Notes under the pieces: generated by a model
Databases searched by the model: none
The model's input: only the letters and a program-made list of their open reading frames with translations
Told to the model about the DNA's origin: nothing
Made by a program: the position numbers and the translations under genes
Shown: in pieces, positions 36,458 through 47,643 of the stretch
How positions within the stretch are numbered: position 1 is the stretch's first letter
How the letters are laid out: every line of letters starts with the position of its first letter
Source of the DNA: Streptomyces roseirectus
GTDB taxonomy: Bacteria > Actinomycetota > Actinomycetes > Streptomycetales > Streptomycetaceae
DNA: 64,000 nucleotides
Direction: 5' to 3'
Assembly: GCF_014489635.1 (NCBI RefSeq)
Contig: NZ_CP060828.1
Span: 3,386,001-3,450,000 of the forward strand

Positions 36458-37465
36458 TCAGGCCGCTTCCGGCCCGCTCCCGCCGCGCTGCGCGACCAGC
36501 GTCGCCGCCTCCTCGCGCAGATCCCGCCGCAGCTCCTTCGGCAGCGAGAACGTGATCGACTCCTCGGCGGCCTTGACCAGTTCGACGTCGCCGTACCCGC
36601 GCGCGGAGAGCCATTCCAGGACCTCCTCGACCAGGACCTCCGGCACGGACGCGCCGGACGTCACGCCGACCGTCGTCACGCCCTCCAGCCACGCCTCGTC
36701 GATCTCGCTCGCGAAGTCCACGAGGTGCGCCGCACGCGCGCCCGCGAGCTTGGCGACCTCGACGAGCCGGACGGAGTTGGAGGAGTTGCGCGAGCCGACG
36801 ACGACCACCAGCTCGGCCTCGGCGCCCATCTGCTTGACCGCGAGCTGACGGTTCTGCGTGGCGTAGCAGATGTCGTCGCTGGGCGGCGAGATGAGCTGCG
36901 GGAACTTCTCCTTGAGCGCGTCGACGGTCTCCATCGTCTCGTCGACGGACAGCGTCGTCTGGGACAGCCAGACGATCTTCGACTCGTCGCGGACGGTGAT
37001 CTTCTCGACGTCCTTGGGGCCGTCGACGAGCTGGATGTGGTCCGGGGCCTCGCCGGAGGTGCCGATGACCTCCTCGTGGCCCTCGTGCCCGATGAGGAGG
37101 ATGTCGTAGTCCTCGTTCGCGAACCGGACGGCCTCCTTGTGGACCTTCGTCACCAGGGGGCAGGTCGCGTCGATCGTGGCCAGGCGCCCGCGCGCGGCTT
37201 CCTCGTGGACGACGGGGGCGACGCCGTGCGCCGAGAACATCACGATGTTCCCGGGCGGCACCTCCTCCGTCCGCTCGACGAAGATCGCGCCCTTCTTCTC
37301 CAGGGTCTGGACGACGTACTTGTTGTGGACGATCTCGTGCCGGACGTAGATCGGGGCCCCGTACTGCTCCAGGGCCTTCTCGACGGCGATCACGGCGCGG
37401 TCCACACCCGCGCAGTAGCCCCGGGGGGCGGCGAGCAGGACACGGCGGCGCGGCGAAGCGGTCAT
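36458..37465 (-). CDS. ispH: 4-hydroxy-3-methylbut-2-enyl diphosphate reductase (IspH/LytB)
   Basis: 335 residues. The three Cys that ligate the [4Fe-4S] cluster are seen in [22 protein letters not shown] and [33 protein letters not shown] and VGSRNSSNS are further family blocks. It performs the last step of the non-mevalonate isoprenoid route, giving IPP and DMAPP. I chose the ATG at 37465 (MTASPRRRV). An ATG nine bases upstream is also in frame. TACGAT seven bases before the chosen ATG may be a -10 box, so a leaderless message is possible; no Shine-Dalgarno site is visible. It is divergent from xseA. Confidence 0.95.
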   Translation of the reverse strand: MTASPRRRVLLAAPRGYCAGVDRAVIAVEKALEQYGAPIYVRHEIVHNKYVVQTLEKKGAIFVERTEEVPPGNIVMFSAHGVAPVVHEEAARGRLATIDATCPLVTKVHKEAVRFANEDYDILLIGHEGHEEVIGTSGEAPDHIQLVDGPKDVEKITVRDESKIVWLSQTTLSVDETMETVDALKEKFPQLISPPSDDICYATQNRQLAVKQMGAEAELVVVVGSRNSSNSVRLVEVAKLAGARAAHLVDFASEIDEAWLEGVTTVGVTSGASVPEVLVEEVLEWLSARGYGDVELVKAAEESITFSLPKELRRDLREEAATLVAQRGGSGPEAA

Positions 37466-37640
37466 GTGTCCCATCGTACGGGTGCGCGCGGGGCCGAAGA
37501 CGCGCCCGCGCGCGTGGGTGGAGGTCGTGCGTGGAGGTTTCGTGACGGCCGCCTCCGGGACGTCGAGCCGCCTCCGGACCGTCGGTACGGCACCGTCGCG
37601 GCGCCCCTCGTTGTCAGTGGCGGCCGATACTCTCGACGGC

Positions 37641-38864
37641 ATGGCTGTGAACACGTCCGCAGAGGCTCCCCTGCCCGTCGGGGAGGTGTCGCGGCTCATC
37701 GGGGGCTGGATCGACCGGCTGGGCGCGGTGTGGGTCGAGGGGCAGATCACGCAGTTGTCGCGGCGGCCCGGCGCGGGGGTCGTCTTCCTGACGCTGCGGG
37801 ACGCCTCGCACGACATCTCCGTGGGTGTCACGTGCTACCGGCAGGTGTTCGACGCCGTCGCCGATGTCGTCGGGGAGGGTGCCCGGGTCGTCGTCCACGC
37901 GAAGCCGGAGTGGTACGCGCCCCGGGGCCAGCTGTCGTTGCGGGCCGTGGAGATCCGTCCGGTGGGCGTGGGGGAACTCCTCGTCCGGCTGGAGCGGCTG
38001 AAGAAGGCGCTGGCGGGCGAGGGCCTGTTCGCGCCGGAGCGCAAGAAGCGGCTGCCGTTCCTGCCGCAGCTGATCGGGCTGGTGTGCGGGCGCGCGTCGG
38101 CGGCGGAGCGGGACGTCCTGGAGAACGCCCGGCACCGGTGGCCGGCCGTCCGGTTCGAGGTGCGCAACGTCGCGGTGCAGGGCGTGCACGCGGTGACGCA
38201 GGTCGTGCAGGCCGTCAAGGAGCTGGACGCGATGGACGAGGTGGACGTCATCGTCGTGGCCCGGGGCGGCGGCAGCGTGGAGGACCTGCTCCCGTTCTCG
38301 GACGAACAGCTCGTGCGTACGGTCGCGGCCTGCCGCACCCCGGTCGTCTCGGCGATCGGCCACGAGCCGGACAACCCTCTCCTGGACCACGTCGCGGACC
38401 TGCGCGCCTCGACGCCGACGGACGCCGCGAAGAAGGTCGTGCCGGACGTCGGTGAGGAGCTGGAGCGCGTGCGGATGCTGCGCGGCCGGGCCCGGCGCTG
38501 TGTGGAGGGCTTCGTGGACCGGGAGGAGCGGGGGCTGGCGCACGCGCTCGCGCGGCCGGCGATACAGGATCCGCACCGGATGGTGGACGAGCGCGAGGAC
38601 CATGTGGCCGCGCTCCTGGAGCGTTCCCGGCGCACGCTGGGCCACCTCCTGGACCGCGCCGACTCGGAGCTGTCCCACACGCACGCGCGCGTGGTGGCCC
38701 TCTCCCCCGCCGCGACCCTCCAGCGCGGGTACGCGGTCCTCCAGCGGGCGGACGGCCATGTGGTGCGCGGTCCGGGCGAGGCGACGGCGGGTGAGACCCT
38801 GCGCGCGCGGGTCGCGAAGGGCGAGCTGACGGTACGGGTCGAGGAACGGGGAGCACAGGAATGA
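37641..38864 (+). CDS. xseA: Exodeoxyribonuclease VII large subunit
   Basis: 407 residues from the ATG at 37641. The N-terminal OB fold ([31 protein letters not shown]) is followed by the catalytic domain with [40 protein letters not shown] and [10 protein letters not shown], then a coiled-coil helical part. With XseB it degrades single-stranded DNA from both ends in repair. The stop overlaps the xseB start by 4 bp (ATGA), so the two subunits are coupled. Confidence 0.96.
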   Translation: MAVNTSAEAPLPVGEVSRLIGGWIDRLGAVWVEGQITQLSRRPGAGVVFLTLRDASHDISVGVTCYRQVFDAVADVVGEGARVVVHAKPEWYAPRGQLSLRAVEIRPVGVGELLVRLERLKKALAGEGLFAPERKKRLPFLPQLIGLVCGRASAAERDVLENARHRWPAVRFEVRNVAVQGVHAVTQVVQAVKELDAMDEVDVIVVARGGGSVEDLLPFSDEQLVRTVAACRTPVVSAIGHEPDNPLLDHVADLRASTPTDAAKKVVPDVGEELERVRMLRGRARRCVEGFVDREERGLAHALARPAIQDPHRMVDEREDHVAALLERSRRTLGHLLDRADSELSHTHARVVALSPAATLQRGYAVLQRADGHVVRGPGEATAGETLRARVAKGELTVRVEERGAQE

Positions 38865-39091
38865 CGGACATGACCGGCACGAAGGACGAGACGCTCGGCT
38901 ACGAGCAGGCGAGGGACGAGCTGATCGACGTGGTGCGCCGCCTGGAGGCGGGCGGGACGACGCTGGAGGAGTCCCTGGCGCTGTGGGAGCGCGGCGAGGA
39001 GCTGGCGAAGGTGTGCCGGCGCTGGCTGGAGGGCGCGCGGGCGCGCCTGGACGCGGCGCTGGCGGAGGAGGACGGGGAGGACGCCGAGTGA
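38861..39091 (+). CDS. xseB: Exodeoxyribonuclease VII small subunit
   Basis: 76 residues of the XseB helical hairpin: [20 protein letters not shown], then [14 protein letters not shown] and [15 protein letters not shown]. It binds XseA in several copies along the coiled coil. The start overlaps the xseA stop. The stop codon lies inside the first unit of a 12-bp tandem repeat. Confidence 0.95.
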   Translation: MTDMTGTKDETLGYEQARDELIDVVRRLEAGGTTLEESLALWERGEELAKVCRRWLEGARARLDAALAEEDGEDAE

Positions 39092-39135
39092 TCTACCGAG
39101 CGATCTGCCGTGTGATCCGCCGGGTGATCTGAGGC
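39088..39135. repeat. Four 12-bp degenerate tandem repeats at the xseB stop
   Basis: GTGATCTACCGA, GCGATCTGCCGT, GTGATCCGCCGG and GTGATCTGAGGC follow each other directly. The first contains the xseB stop TGA; the second and third could code on if the stop mutated. Confidence 0.7.
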
Positions 39136-39151
39136 ACCTCACAGGCGATTG

Positions 39152-39165
39152 GTTGAACGTTGAAC
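39152..39165. promoter_or_regulatory. GTTGAAC direct repeat upstream of nitroreductase
   Basis: Two adjacent GTTGAAC units (39152-39158, 39159-39165) lie about 75 bp upstream of the nitroreductase ATG in a locally AT-rich patch. They may be part of the promoter or an operator for a redox regulator. Confidence 0.35.
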
Positions 39166-39240
39166 ATGTATGGCGTACCGTCGTACCCGTCAACCGGTCC
39201 GGCGTCCCGGATCCGGACGTGCACGTAAGGAAAACCACGC

Positions 39241-39831
39241 ATGTCTCTCGTTCTCGACCCCACCGCCCAGGACCTGCTGTTCCGTGAGGCCCACACCGCG
39301 AACGCCTTCACGGACGAGCAGGTGACCGACGAGCAGGTCCAGGCGATCTACGACCTGGTCAAGTTCGGCCCGACGGCGTTCAACCAGACGCCGCTGCGCA
39401 TCACCCTGGTCCGCTCGGCGGAGGCGCGGGAGCGTCTGGTGAAGCACCTGTCCGAGGGCAACCAGGCCAAGACGGCCGCCGCCCCGCTGGTCGCGATCCT
39501 CTCCGCGGACAACGAGTTCCACGAGGAACTGCCCGCCCTGTTCCCGGCGTTCCCCCAGGCCAAGGACCTCTTCTTCGCCGAGCGCCCGGCCCGCGAGGGC
39601 TCCGCCAAGGTCAACGCCGCCCTCCAGGCCGCCTACTTCATCATCGGCATCCGCGCGGCCGGCCTCGCCGCCGGCCCGATGACCGGCGTCGACTTCGAGG
39701 GCGTCCGCAAGGAGTTCCTCGACGACGACCACACCCCCCTGATGGTCGTCAACATCGGCAAGCCCGCCGAGAACGCCTCCTACCCGCGTTCCCCGCGCCT
39801 GGCCTACGAGGACGTCGTCACGACGGTCTGA
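39241..39831 (+). CDS. RutE/HadB-like FMN nitroreductase (malonic semialdehyde reductase type)
   Basis: 196 residues. The N-terminus DPTAQDLLFREAHTANAFTD, the KFGPTAFNQTPLRITLVRS block and GSAKVNAALQAAYFIIGIRA are characteristic of the RutE subgroup of the nitroreductase superfamily, which binds FMN as a dimer. RutE reduces malonic semialdehyde in uracil breakdown, but no rut genes adjoin, so here it may act on another aldehyde, quinone or nitro compound. The gene stands alone with its own upstream repeats and a downstream terminator. Confidence 0.88.
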   Translation: MSLVLDPTAQDLLFREAHTANAFTDEQVTDEQVQAIYDLVKFGPTAFNQTPLRITLVRSAEARERLVKHLSEGNQAKTAAAPLVAILSADNEFHEELPALFPAFPQAKDLFFAERPAREGSAKVNAALQAAYFIIGIRAAGLAAGPMTGVDFEGVRKEFLDDDHTPLMVVNIGKPAENASYPRSPRLAYEDVVTTV

Positions 39832-39860
39832 GCGACACCCCCGCCTCACCGGCACGCGGA

Positions 39861-39886
39861 AGAGCCCCGGAACCGTCCGGGGCTCT
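39861..39886. terminator. Bidirectional terminator between nitroreductase and fumarase
   Basis: AGAGCCCCGGA (39861-39871) and TCCGGGGCTCT (39876-39886) form a perfect 11-bp stem with an ACCG loop, followed by TT. It lies 30 bp past the nitroreductase stop and 12 bp past the fumarase stop. Confidence 0.88.
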
Positions 39887-39897
39887 TTCGTGTCCGG

Positions 39898-41568
<1,671 letters not shown>

Positions 41569-41700
41569 CGAGCCCATTCCTCACTTGACGGGTCAGCGGC
41601 CGGCCTCCATTGGCAAGCGTTGTCCAGCGTAGAACCTGCCGCTGACAACACCCTGGTGAGGCAAGGCTTAGTTCGATGATATTGAAAATCCCGGAGGGGT

Positions 41701-41734
41701 ATCGCGATCTATCGTGTTTGGGTACGCTGCCGGT
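41701..41734 (+). promoter_or_regulatory. Promoter region of DUF1707 gene with ATCGCGAT palindrome
   Basis: ATCGCGAT (41701-41708) is a perfect palindrome followed by ATCG, and TACGCT at 41723-41728 could be a -10 box six bases before the GTG at 41735. This arrangement would give a leaderless transcript. Confidence 0.4.
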
Positions 41735-42394
41735 GTGGACCTTCAGAAACAGACCGACCTGCGCGCCTCGGACGCCGACCGGGACCGCGTCGCCGACATC
41801 CTCAGGGACGCCCTGGCCGAGGGCCGCCTCACGGCCGAGGAGCACGCCGAGCGCGTCGAGGGCGTCCTCGCCGCGAAGACGGTCGGCGAGCTGGAGGTGT
41901 TCGTCAAGGACCTCCCCGTCGCCCACACGCCGCGCGCGACGACGGCCCCGCTCCGCCCGGCGGACGCCGCGCTCCCGGCCGACCCGGACGAGAACATCGT
42001 CGCCGTCTTCAGCAGCGCGACGCGGCGCGGGCGCTGGCGGGCGGGGCGGCGGATCCACGCGTACGCGATCTTCGGGAGCGTCGAGATCGACCTCAGCGAG
42101 GCCCTGTTCGAGTACCAGCAGGTCGTCGTCAAGACGTACGCGATCCTCGGCAGCGTCGAGGTCCGCGTCCCGGAGAACATCTCGCTGCGGGGCACCGGCG
42201 GCGGCATCCTGGGCAGCTTCGAGGTCGACACGATGGACTCGGGCGACCCGAACGCGCCCGTGGTGTACCTCGACGGCTGGGCGGTGCTGGGGAGCGTCGA
42301 GGGGCGGCCCCGGCGCGGGCGCGTCGTCGCGGACATTCTCGATCGCGTTCAGCGCAAGGTCGACCGGAGTTCGCGCAAGCATCTGGACCGTTGA
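41735..42394 (+). CDS. DUF1707 and cell-wall-active-antibiotics-response-like protein
   Basis: 219 residues from the GTG at 41735 (VDLQKQTDLRASDADR). The first ~55 residues are a DUF1707 domain (RVADILRDALAEGRLTAEEH; ERVEGVLAAKTVGELEVFV). The C-terminal ~120 residues form a beta-strand repeat with AIFGSVEIDLSEA, AILGSVEVRVPE and AVLGSVEGRP, the DUF2154/LiaF-like fold. Proteins of this type are linked to envelope-stress sensing in Firmicutes; the role in Streptomyces is unproven. There is no membrane segment here. A GTG at 41714 is an alternative start with a distant GGAGGGG. Confidence 0.82.
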   Translation: MDLQKQTDLRASDADRDRVADILRDALAEGRLTAEEHAERVEGVLAAKTVGELEVFVKDLPVAHTPRATTAPLRPADAALPADPDENIVAVFSSATRRGRWRAGRRIHAYAIFGSVEIDLSEALFEYQQVVVKTYAILGSVEVRVPENISLRGTGGGILGSFEVDTMDSGDPNAPVVYLDGWAVLGSVEGRPRRGRVVADILDRVQRKVDRSSRKHLDR

Positions 42395-42522
42395 CGCTCG
42401 TGAAGGGGCCTGAGAGCCACTGTCGGGAACTCAGTGCATAGGTGCGCGTACAGCGGGTAGGGCTTGCTGCATCGTCTCTCGCAATCGTCTCTCGCTCGCG
42501 TAGCCGTCGTCAGGAGTAGACC

Positions 42523-42900
42523 GTGCTGCAACCGCCGCATTCGTCCCTGGTAGCTGCCGTTCCGGCCCAGCGGGTGCCAGTGCGGGACAGGGATCAAGAC
42601 GCCCCGTGGCACACCGAGGCGGTGTGCCGTCGCGACGAGGCCGGACTGTTCTTCGCCCCCTCCAAGGAGCCCACCGCGGCCCGCCTCTCCCGCGAGGAGG
42701 CCGCCAAACGCGTCTGCGCCCGCTGTCCGGTCATGGTCCAGTGCCGTGAGCACGCCCTGCTCCAGCCGGAGCCGTACGGCGTCTGGGGCGGCCTCACGGC
42801 GGCCGAGCGCCGCGTCGTGCTGGCGCGCAGGCGCCGCAGGGAGCTGGAGCTGAAGAAGGCGGCGAGGGCGACGAACACCCGGGTCGCCCAGGCGGGCTGA
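42523..42900 (+). CDS. wblE: WhiB-family iron-sulfur transcription factor (WblE-like)
   Basis: 125 residues from the GTG at 42523, with CAGGAG six bases upstream. The four cluster-binding Cys are at 35, 65, 68 and 74 (AVCRRD; RVCARCPVMVQC), followed by the GVWGG turn (86-90) and a basic C-terminal helix (RRVVLARRRRRELELKKAA). WhiB-like proteins bind a [4Fe-4S] cluster and the primary sigma factor. WblE-type members are found throughout actinobacteria and are often essential or redox-responsive. The next gene on this side is glpX, as I recall for S. coelicolor. A strong hairpin follows. Confidence 0.9.
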   Translation: MLQPPHSSLVAAVPAQRVPVRDRDQDAPWHTEAVCRRDEAGLFFAPSKEPTAARLSREEAAKRVCARCPVMVQCREHALLQPEPYGVWGGLTAAERRVVLARRRRRELELKKAARATNTRVAQAG

Positions 42901-42918
42901 GGCGACCCCGGCACACAG

Positions 42919-42948
42919 AGAGGGCGTTCCCGAGGGGGAACGCCCTCT
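42919..42948. terminator. Terminator after WhiB-like gene
   Basis: AGAGGGCGTTCCC (42919-42931) and GGGAACGCCCTCT (42936-42948) make a perfect 13-bp stem with a GAGG loop, 18 bp after the stop. No T-run follows. Confidence 0.85.
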
Positions 42949-42976
42949 GTCTCGCGAACGCGACCGGGCCGCGGAC

Positions 42977-43161
42977 GCCGCCTGCCCTGCGGACGCGCCG
43001 GCTACCCCCGGACGCCGACTGCCCCACGCACGCGCCGGCCACCCCCGGACGCCGACTGCCCCACGCACGCGCCGGCCACCCCCGGACGCCGACTGCCCCA
43101 CGCACGCGCCGGCCACCCCCGGACGCCGTCTGCCCCGCGGGCGTCGGTTGCCTCGCGGGCG
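42977..43161. repeat. 37-bp tandem repeat array
   Basis: Units start at 42977, 43014, 43051, 43088 and 43125 (degenerate at both ends); the core reads GCCGACTGCCCCACGCACGC followed by GCCGGCCACCCCCGGAC. From about 43170 to 43330 a second, looser set repeats CGCCGGCTGACCG. Together these fill the gap between the WhiB-like terminator and glpX (42949-43371). The unit is not a multiple of three and there is no gene. It is not CRISPR: units abut with no spacers. Confidence 0.88.
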
Positions 43162-43371
43162 CCAGCCGCCCCGCACGCTGCCCGCAACGGACGCGCGCGT
43201 ACATCACGCGGCCGCCGGCTGACCGCTGGGCGCCGCCCGCACATCTCGCAGACGCCGGCTGACCGGTGAGCACCGCCCGCGCCGCCCGTACCTCACGCGG
43301 ACGCGTTGCCCACGCCGCCCGCACACCTCACGGGCGCTGCCCCTCAACCCCGTCCGCCGCCCCGTCCCGCT

Positions 43372-44406
43372 CTACTTCGCCCGGTCGAAGTCGACCGCGC
43401 TGTACGCCCGCAGCTTGCTCAGGCGGTGTTCGGAGTCGATCCGGCGGACGGTGCCCGACTTGGAGCGCATGACGATGGAGTCGGTCGTCGCGGTCTCCGA
43501 GCGGTAGCGCACGCCCCGCAGCAGCTCGCCGTCGGTGATGCCGGTCGCGACGAAGAAGACGTTCTCGCCGGTGACCAGGTCCTCGGTGGTCAGCACCCGG
43601 TCGAGGTCGTGTCCGGCGTCGATCGCGCGCTGCCGCTCCTCGTCGTCCTTGGGCCACAGCTTGCCCTGGATGACACCCCCGAGGCATTTCACGGCGCACG
43701 CCGAGATGATCCCCTCGGGCGTCCCGCCGACCCCGAGCAGCAGGTCGATCCCGGTGCCCTCGCGCAGCGCGAGGATCGACCCGGCGACGTCCCCGTCGGA
43801 GATCAGCTTGATGCGCGCGCCCGCCTGCCGGACCTCCTTGATGATCCCGGCGTGCCGGGGCCGGTCGAGGATGACGACGGTGACGTCCTCCGGCGTGCCC
43901 CGCTTCGCCTTGGCGACCCGCCGGATGTTGACGTCCACGGGCGCGTTGATGTCGACGAACTCGGCCGCCTCGGGCCCGGTGACGAGCTTGTCCATGTAGA
44001 ACACGGCGGACGGGTCGAACATCGCCCCCCGCTCGGTCGCGGCCAGCACGGCGATCGCGTTGGGCATGCCCTTCGCGGTGAGCGTCGTCCCGTCGATCGG
44101 GTCGACGGCGATGTCGACCTCGGGCCCCGTCCCGTCGCCGACGCGCTCCCCGTTGAACAGCATCGGCGCCTCGTCCTTCTCACCCTCGCCGATGACGACG
44201 ACGCCGTTCATCGAGACGGTCGACACGAGCGTCCGCATCGCGCGCACGGCCGCGCCGTCGGCGCCGTTCTTGTCGCCGCGCCCGACCCAGCGTCCGGCGG
44301 CCATCGCGGCGGCCTCGGTCACCCGGACGAGTTCGAGGGCGAGGTTGCGGTCGGGGGCCTCGGAGGGGACATCGAGTTCGGACGGCAAGTGATGGTGCTC
44401 GGACAC
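43372..44406 (-). CDS. glpX: Fructose-1,6-bisphosphatase class II
   Basis: 344 residues from the GTG at 44406 ([11 protein letters not shown]), with AAAGGTG upstream. Metal-binding blocks [15 protein letters not shown] and [12 protein letters not shown], then [22 protein letters not shown] and [15 protein letters not shown] are the GlpX signature. It hydrolyses fructose 1,6-bisphosphate in gluconeogenesis and is the usual enzyme for this in actinobacteria. Divergent from the DUF4245 gene. Confidence 0.96.
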   Translation of the reverse strand: MSEHHHLPSELDVPSEAPDRNLALELVRVTEAAAMAAGRWVGRGDKNGADGAAVRAMRTLVSTVSMNGVVVIGEGEKDEAPMLFNGERVGDGTGPEVDIAVDPIDGTTLTAKGMPNAIAVLAATERGAMFDPSAVFYMDKLVTGPEAAEFVDINAPVDVNIRRVAKAKRGTPEDVTVVILDRPRHAGIIKEVRQAGARIKLISDGDVAGSILALREGTGIDLLLGVGGTPEGIISACAVKCLGGVIQGKLWPKDDEERQRAIDAGHDLDRVLTTEDLVTGENVFFVATGITDGELLRGVRYRSETATTDSIVMRSKSGTVRRIDSEHRLSKLRAYSAVDFDRAK

Positions 44407-44537
44407 GGGATGCACCTTTCTGACCGATACGACGACGGCCGGGGCGGGGTTCTGACTCCCGACTTTAACTCCAGTACGAAAAAATGAGCAGGGGACCCCA
44501 CGGATGAGCGGCCGGGGCACCTGCGACGATAGGGGGC

Positions 44538-45065
44538 GTGGCAGGTTCGAACGGCAAGCAGAAGTCGGCCCGGGACATGATCCTCTCCCTGGGCCTCATC
44601 GTGTTGGCGGCGCTGGTCATCTACGTCTTCGTCCCGCACGACGACAAGGAGCCCGACATCAAGCGCGTCGACTACACGGTCGAACTGGCGACGGCCCGCC
44701 GCGCGGCGTCGTACCCGATCTCCGCGCCGGTGGGGCTCCCGGACACCTGGAAGGCGACGTCCGTGCGCTACCGGGGCGACGACTTCGACGCCTGGCACCT
44801 CGGCTTCCGCACGCCCGACGGGCAGTACGTCCAGGTCGAGCAGTCCGCCGCGAAGGAGCGCGCCAAGTTCGTGGACGACGCGAGCCAGGGGTCGAGCGCG
44901 ACGGACGTCACCGACGAGATCGCCGGCGCCAAGTGGACCCGCTGGACCGGCGGCCGCTACAACGCCCTCGTCCTCAACGGCGCCGACGGCTCCACCACGG
45001 TCGTCGCCGGCACCGCCTCCTTCGACCGTCTCGCGGAGATGGCGCGGGCGCTGAAGACGGCCTGA
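44538..45065 (+). CDS. DUF4245 single-pass membrane protein
   Basis: 175 residues from the GTG at 44538. A short basic N-terminus ([11 protein letters not shown]) precedes one hydrophobic segment ([19 protein letters not shown], ~residues 14-32); the remaining ~140 residues should be outside the membrane: [38 protein letters not shown], and [15 protein letters not shown]. This is the actinobacterial DUF4245 family, whose function is unknown. It lies between divergent glpX and downstream fumC, an order conserved in the genus as far as I recall. Confidence 0.88.
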   Translation: MAGSNGKQKSARDMILSLGLIVLAALVIYVFVPHDDKEPDIKRVDYTVELATARRAASYPISAPVGLPDTWKATSVRYRGDDFDAWHLGFRTPDGQYVQVEQSAAKERAKFVDDASQGSSATDVTDEIAGAKWTRWTGGRYNALVLNGADGSTTVVAGTASFDRLAEMARALKTA

Positions 45066-45167
45066 CCGCGTCCGGGGCCGCGCGGCTCGTCGAACGCCAG
45101 TTCACCGGATCGGGTGAACCCGGCCCGTCCGAGGAACAAGTGAGCGATCCCGTTCGCTGTACCGGGC

Positions 45168-46553
45168 ATGAGCGACTACCGCATCGAGCACGATTCCATG
45201 GGCGAGGTAAAGGTCCCGGCGCACGCGAAGTGGCGGGCCCAGACGCAGCGCGCGGTCGAGAACTTCCCGGTGTCCGGGCAGCGCATCGAGCGCGCGCACA
45301 TCGAGGCGCTGGCCCGGATCAAGGGCGCGGCGGCGAAGGTGAACGCCGAGCTGAAGGTGCTGGACGCGGAGATCGCGGAGGCGATCCAGGCGGCGGCGGA
45401 GGAGGTCGCGGAGGGCAAGTGGGACGACCACTTCCCGGTGGACGTGTTCCAGACGGGCTCGGGCACATCGTCCAACATGAACGCGAACGAGGTCATCGCG
45501 ACGCTGGCGAGCGAGCGCCTGGGCCGGGCCGTCCACCCCAACGACCATGTGAACGCGTCCCAGTCGTCGAACGACGTCTTCCCGTCGTCGATCCACATCG
45601 CCGCCACCGCCGCCGTCACGCGTGACCTGATCCCGGCCCTGGAACACCTCGCGGCGTCGCTGGCCCGCAAGTCCGAGGAGTTCGCGGACGTCGTGAAGTC
45701 GGGGCGCACGCACCTGATGGACGCGACCCCCGTCACGCTGGGACAGGAGTTCGGTGGGTACGCCGCACAGGTGAGGTACGGCGTGGAACGGCTCACCGCC
45801 TCGCTCCCCCGGCTCGCCGAACTCCCCCTCGGCGGCACGGCGGTGGGCACCGGCATCAACACCCCGCCCGGCTTCTCGGCGGCGGTGATCGAGGAGGTCG
45901 CCCGCGCCACCGGCCTCCCGCTGACGGAGGCCCGCGACCACTTCGAGGCGCAGGGCGCGCGGGACGGCGTCGTCGAGACGAGCGGTCAGTTGCGCACGAT
46001 CGCGGTGGGCCTCACGAAGATCGCCAACGATCTGCGCTGGATGTCGTCAGGCCCGCGCACGGGTCTCGCGGAGATCTCCCTGCCCGACCTCCAGCCGGGC
46101 TCCTCGATCATGCCGGGCAAGGTCAACCCGGTGATCCCGGAGGCGGTGCTGATGGTCGCGGCGCAGGTCACGGGCAATGACGCGACGGTCGCGGCGGCCG
46201 GCGCGGCGGGCAACTTCGAGCTGAACGTGATGCTCCCGGTGATCGCGAAGAACGTCCTGGAGTCGATCCGCCTCCTCGCGAACGTCTCCCGGCTGCTCGC
46301 CGACCGCACGGTGGACGGCGTCGTCGCGCACCGCGAACGCGCCCGTGAGTACGCCGAGTCGTCGCCGTCGGTGGTGACGCCGCTCAACCAGTACATCGGG
46401 TACGAGGAGGCCGCGAAGGTCGCCAAGAAGGCCCTCGCCGAGCGGAAGACGATCCGGCAGGTCGTCGTCGAGGACGGGTACGTGGAGCGGGGCGATCTGA
46501 CGGTGCAGCAGCTCGACGAGGCGCTGGATGTCCTGCGGATGACACGTCCGTAA
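45168..46553 (+). CDS. fumC: Fumarate hydratase class II
   Basis: 461 residues. [52 protein letters not shown] and the mobile-loop signature [15 protein letters not shown] are those of FumC. It hydrates fumarate to malate without an iron-sulfur cluster, so it stays active in oxygen or iron limitation. The ATG at 45168 follows the DUF4245 gene by ~100 bp. Having it beside the class I enzyme suggests condition-dependent use of the two. Confidence 0.96.
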   Translation: MSDYRIEHDSMGEVKVPAHAKWRAQTQRAVENFPVSGQRIERAHIEALARIKGAAAKVNAELKVLDAEIAEAIQAAAEEVAEGKWDDHFPVDVFQTGSGTSSNMNANEVIATLASERLGRAVHPNDHVNASQSSNDVFPSSIHIAATAAVTRDLIPALEHLAASLARKSEEFADVVKSGRTHLMDATPVTLGQEFGGYAAQVRYGVERLTASLPRLAELPLGGTAVGTGINTPPGFSAAVIEEVARATGLPLTEARDHFEAQGARDGVVETSGQLRTIAVGLTKIANDLRWMSSGPRTGLAEISLPDLQPGSSIMPGKVNPVIPEAVLMVAAQVTGNDATVAAAGAAGNFELNVMLPVIAKNVLESIRLLANVSRLLADRTVDGVVAHRERAREYAESSPSVVTPLNQYIGYEEAAKVAKKALAERKTIRQVVVEDGYVERGDLTVQQLDEALDVLRMTRP

Positions 46554-46635
46554 CCAGCGCCGACGCGACTTTAAGATCGCGAGAACCCTGACGGAAGCCC
46601 CAGCGCTCGATGGCCTGGGCACCTAATATCTGGTC

Positions 46636-47340
46636 ATGACAGACGATGGAGCGGTGAGCGGCGTGGACGGTTCGGCGGCGGACGGCTCCCCGGTCGCCCG
46701 CTGGGCGCCGGGCAGCCGGATCCTGTGGCGTTACCGGGAGAACGGCGGCTCCGGCATCCACATCGCCCGCCCCGTCACCGTCGTCCGCGACGACGCCGAC
46801 CTCCTCGCCGTGTGGCTCGCGCCGGGCACGGAGTGCGTGAAGCCGGTCATGGCGGACGGCACGCCGGTCCACCAGGAGCCGCTGGAGACGCGGTACACGA
46901 AACCGCGCGCCGTCCAGCGGGGCCACTGGTTCGGGACGGGCGTGCTGAAACTGGCGCGGCCCGGTCTGCCGTGGTCGGTGTGGCTGTTCTGGGAACCGGG
47001 CTGGCAGTTCAACAACTGGTACGTCAATCTGGAGGAGCCGCTGGCCCGCTGGGCGGGCGGGGTGGACTCCGAGGATCATTTCCTGGACATCTGCGTGTAT
47101 CCGGACCGGAGTTGGGACTGGCGTGATGAGGACGAGTTCGCACAGGCACAGCGGGCCGGGCTGATGGACGCCGAGGCGGCCGAGCGGGTGCGCGCGGCGG
47201 GGCGGGCGGCGGTGGAGGTGATCCGTGCCTGGGGCCCGCCGTTCCCGGACGGCTGGGAGGCGTGGCGTCCGGATCCGTCCTGGAAAGTCCCGGTCCTGCC
47301 GCAGGACTGGGACCGTACCCCTGTGCACGCTTCGCCATGA
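46636..47340 (+). CDS. DUF402/FomD-like nucleoside diphosphatase family protein
   Basis: 234 residues. RWAPGSRILWRYRENG, DLLAVWLAPGTECVKPV, then WSVWLFWEPGWQFNNWYVNL and the acidic DSEDHFLDICVYPDRSW match the DUF402 barrel, in which Asp/Glu bind a divalent metal. FomD, the best-known relative, hydrolyses CMP-linked fosfomycin intermediates, and others act on nucleoside di/triphosphates. Here it follows fumC by 82 bp in the same direction with no phosphonate genes near, so it is probably a general nucleotide hydrolase. Confidence 0.8.
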   Translation: MTDDGAVSGVDGSAADGSPVARWAPGSRILWRYRENGGSGIHIARPVTVVRDDADLLAVWLAPGTECVKPVMADGTPVHQEPLETRYTKPRAVQRGHWFGTGVLKLARPGLPWSVWLFWEPGWQFNNWYVNLEEPLARWAGGVDSEDHFLDICVYPDRSWDWRDEDEFAQAQRAGLMDAEAAERVRAAGRAAVEVIRAWGPPFPDGWEAWRPDPSWKVPVLPQDWDRTPVHASP

Positions 47341-47457
47341 GACCCTTGATGCGCCCCTGGACGGCAACCGTAGGATCGTCGTCCGCAAGGGCAGTGCGGT
47401 AGTAACTCCCGGAGCAGACACCAGGTCTGACCGAACGTCACCGAGGGGCGGCAGGAC

Positions 47458-47643
47458 GTGAGCGAGGGGTACGAGGGCAACACCGGTACGGGCGGCGGCC
47501 AGTCGTCCCCCGGGGAGTCGGAAACAGCCTCCGGTCACGCCGGATTCCCGTTCCGGGGACTCGGATTCCGGGTATCGGGTTTTCGGCGGGACCGACTGCG
47601 CGTACGGCGCGCAGCCCCGGACGGACGGATTCGACACGCGTGA
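47458..47643 (+). CDS. Possible 61-residue leader protein coupled to SpoIIE phosphatase
   Basis: The frame starts GTGAGCGAGGGGTAC and ends in a GTGA overlap with the phosphatase gene at 47640. The sequence (VSEGYEGNTGTGGGQSSPG at the start, Arg-rich end) matches nothing I know. It could be a coupled leader protein, or the true N-terminus of the phosphatase separated by a frameshift. Evidence is limited to the overlap and a plausible start. Confidence 0.35.
   Translation: MSEGYEGNTGTGGGQSSPGESETASGHAGFPFRGLGFRVSGFRRDRLRVRRAAPDGRIRHA

Noticed and set aside
42977..43330. Possible CRISPR array
   Set aside because: Units of 37 bp abut directly with no variable spacers, and no cas genes are near.
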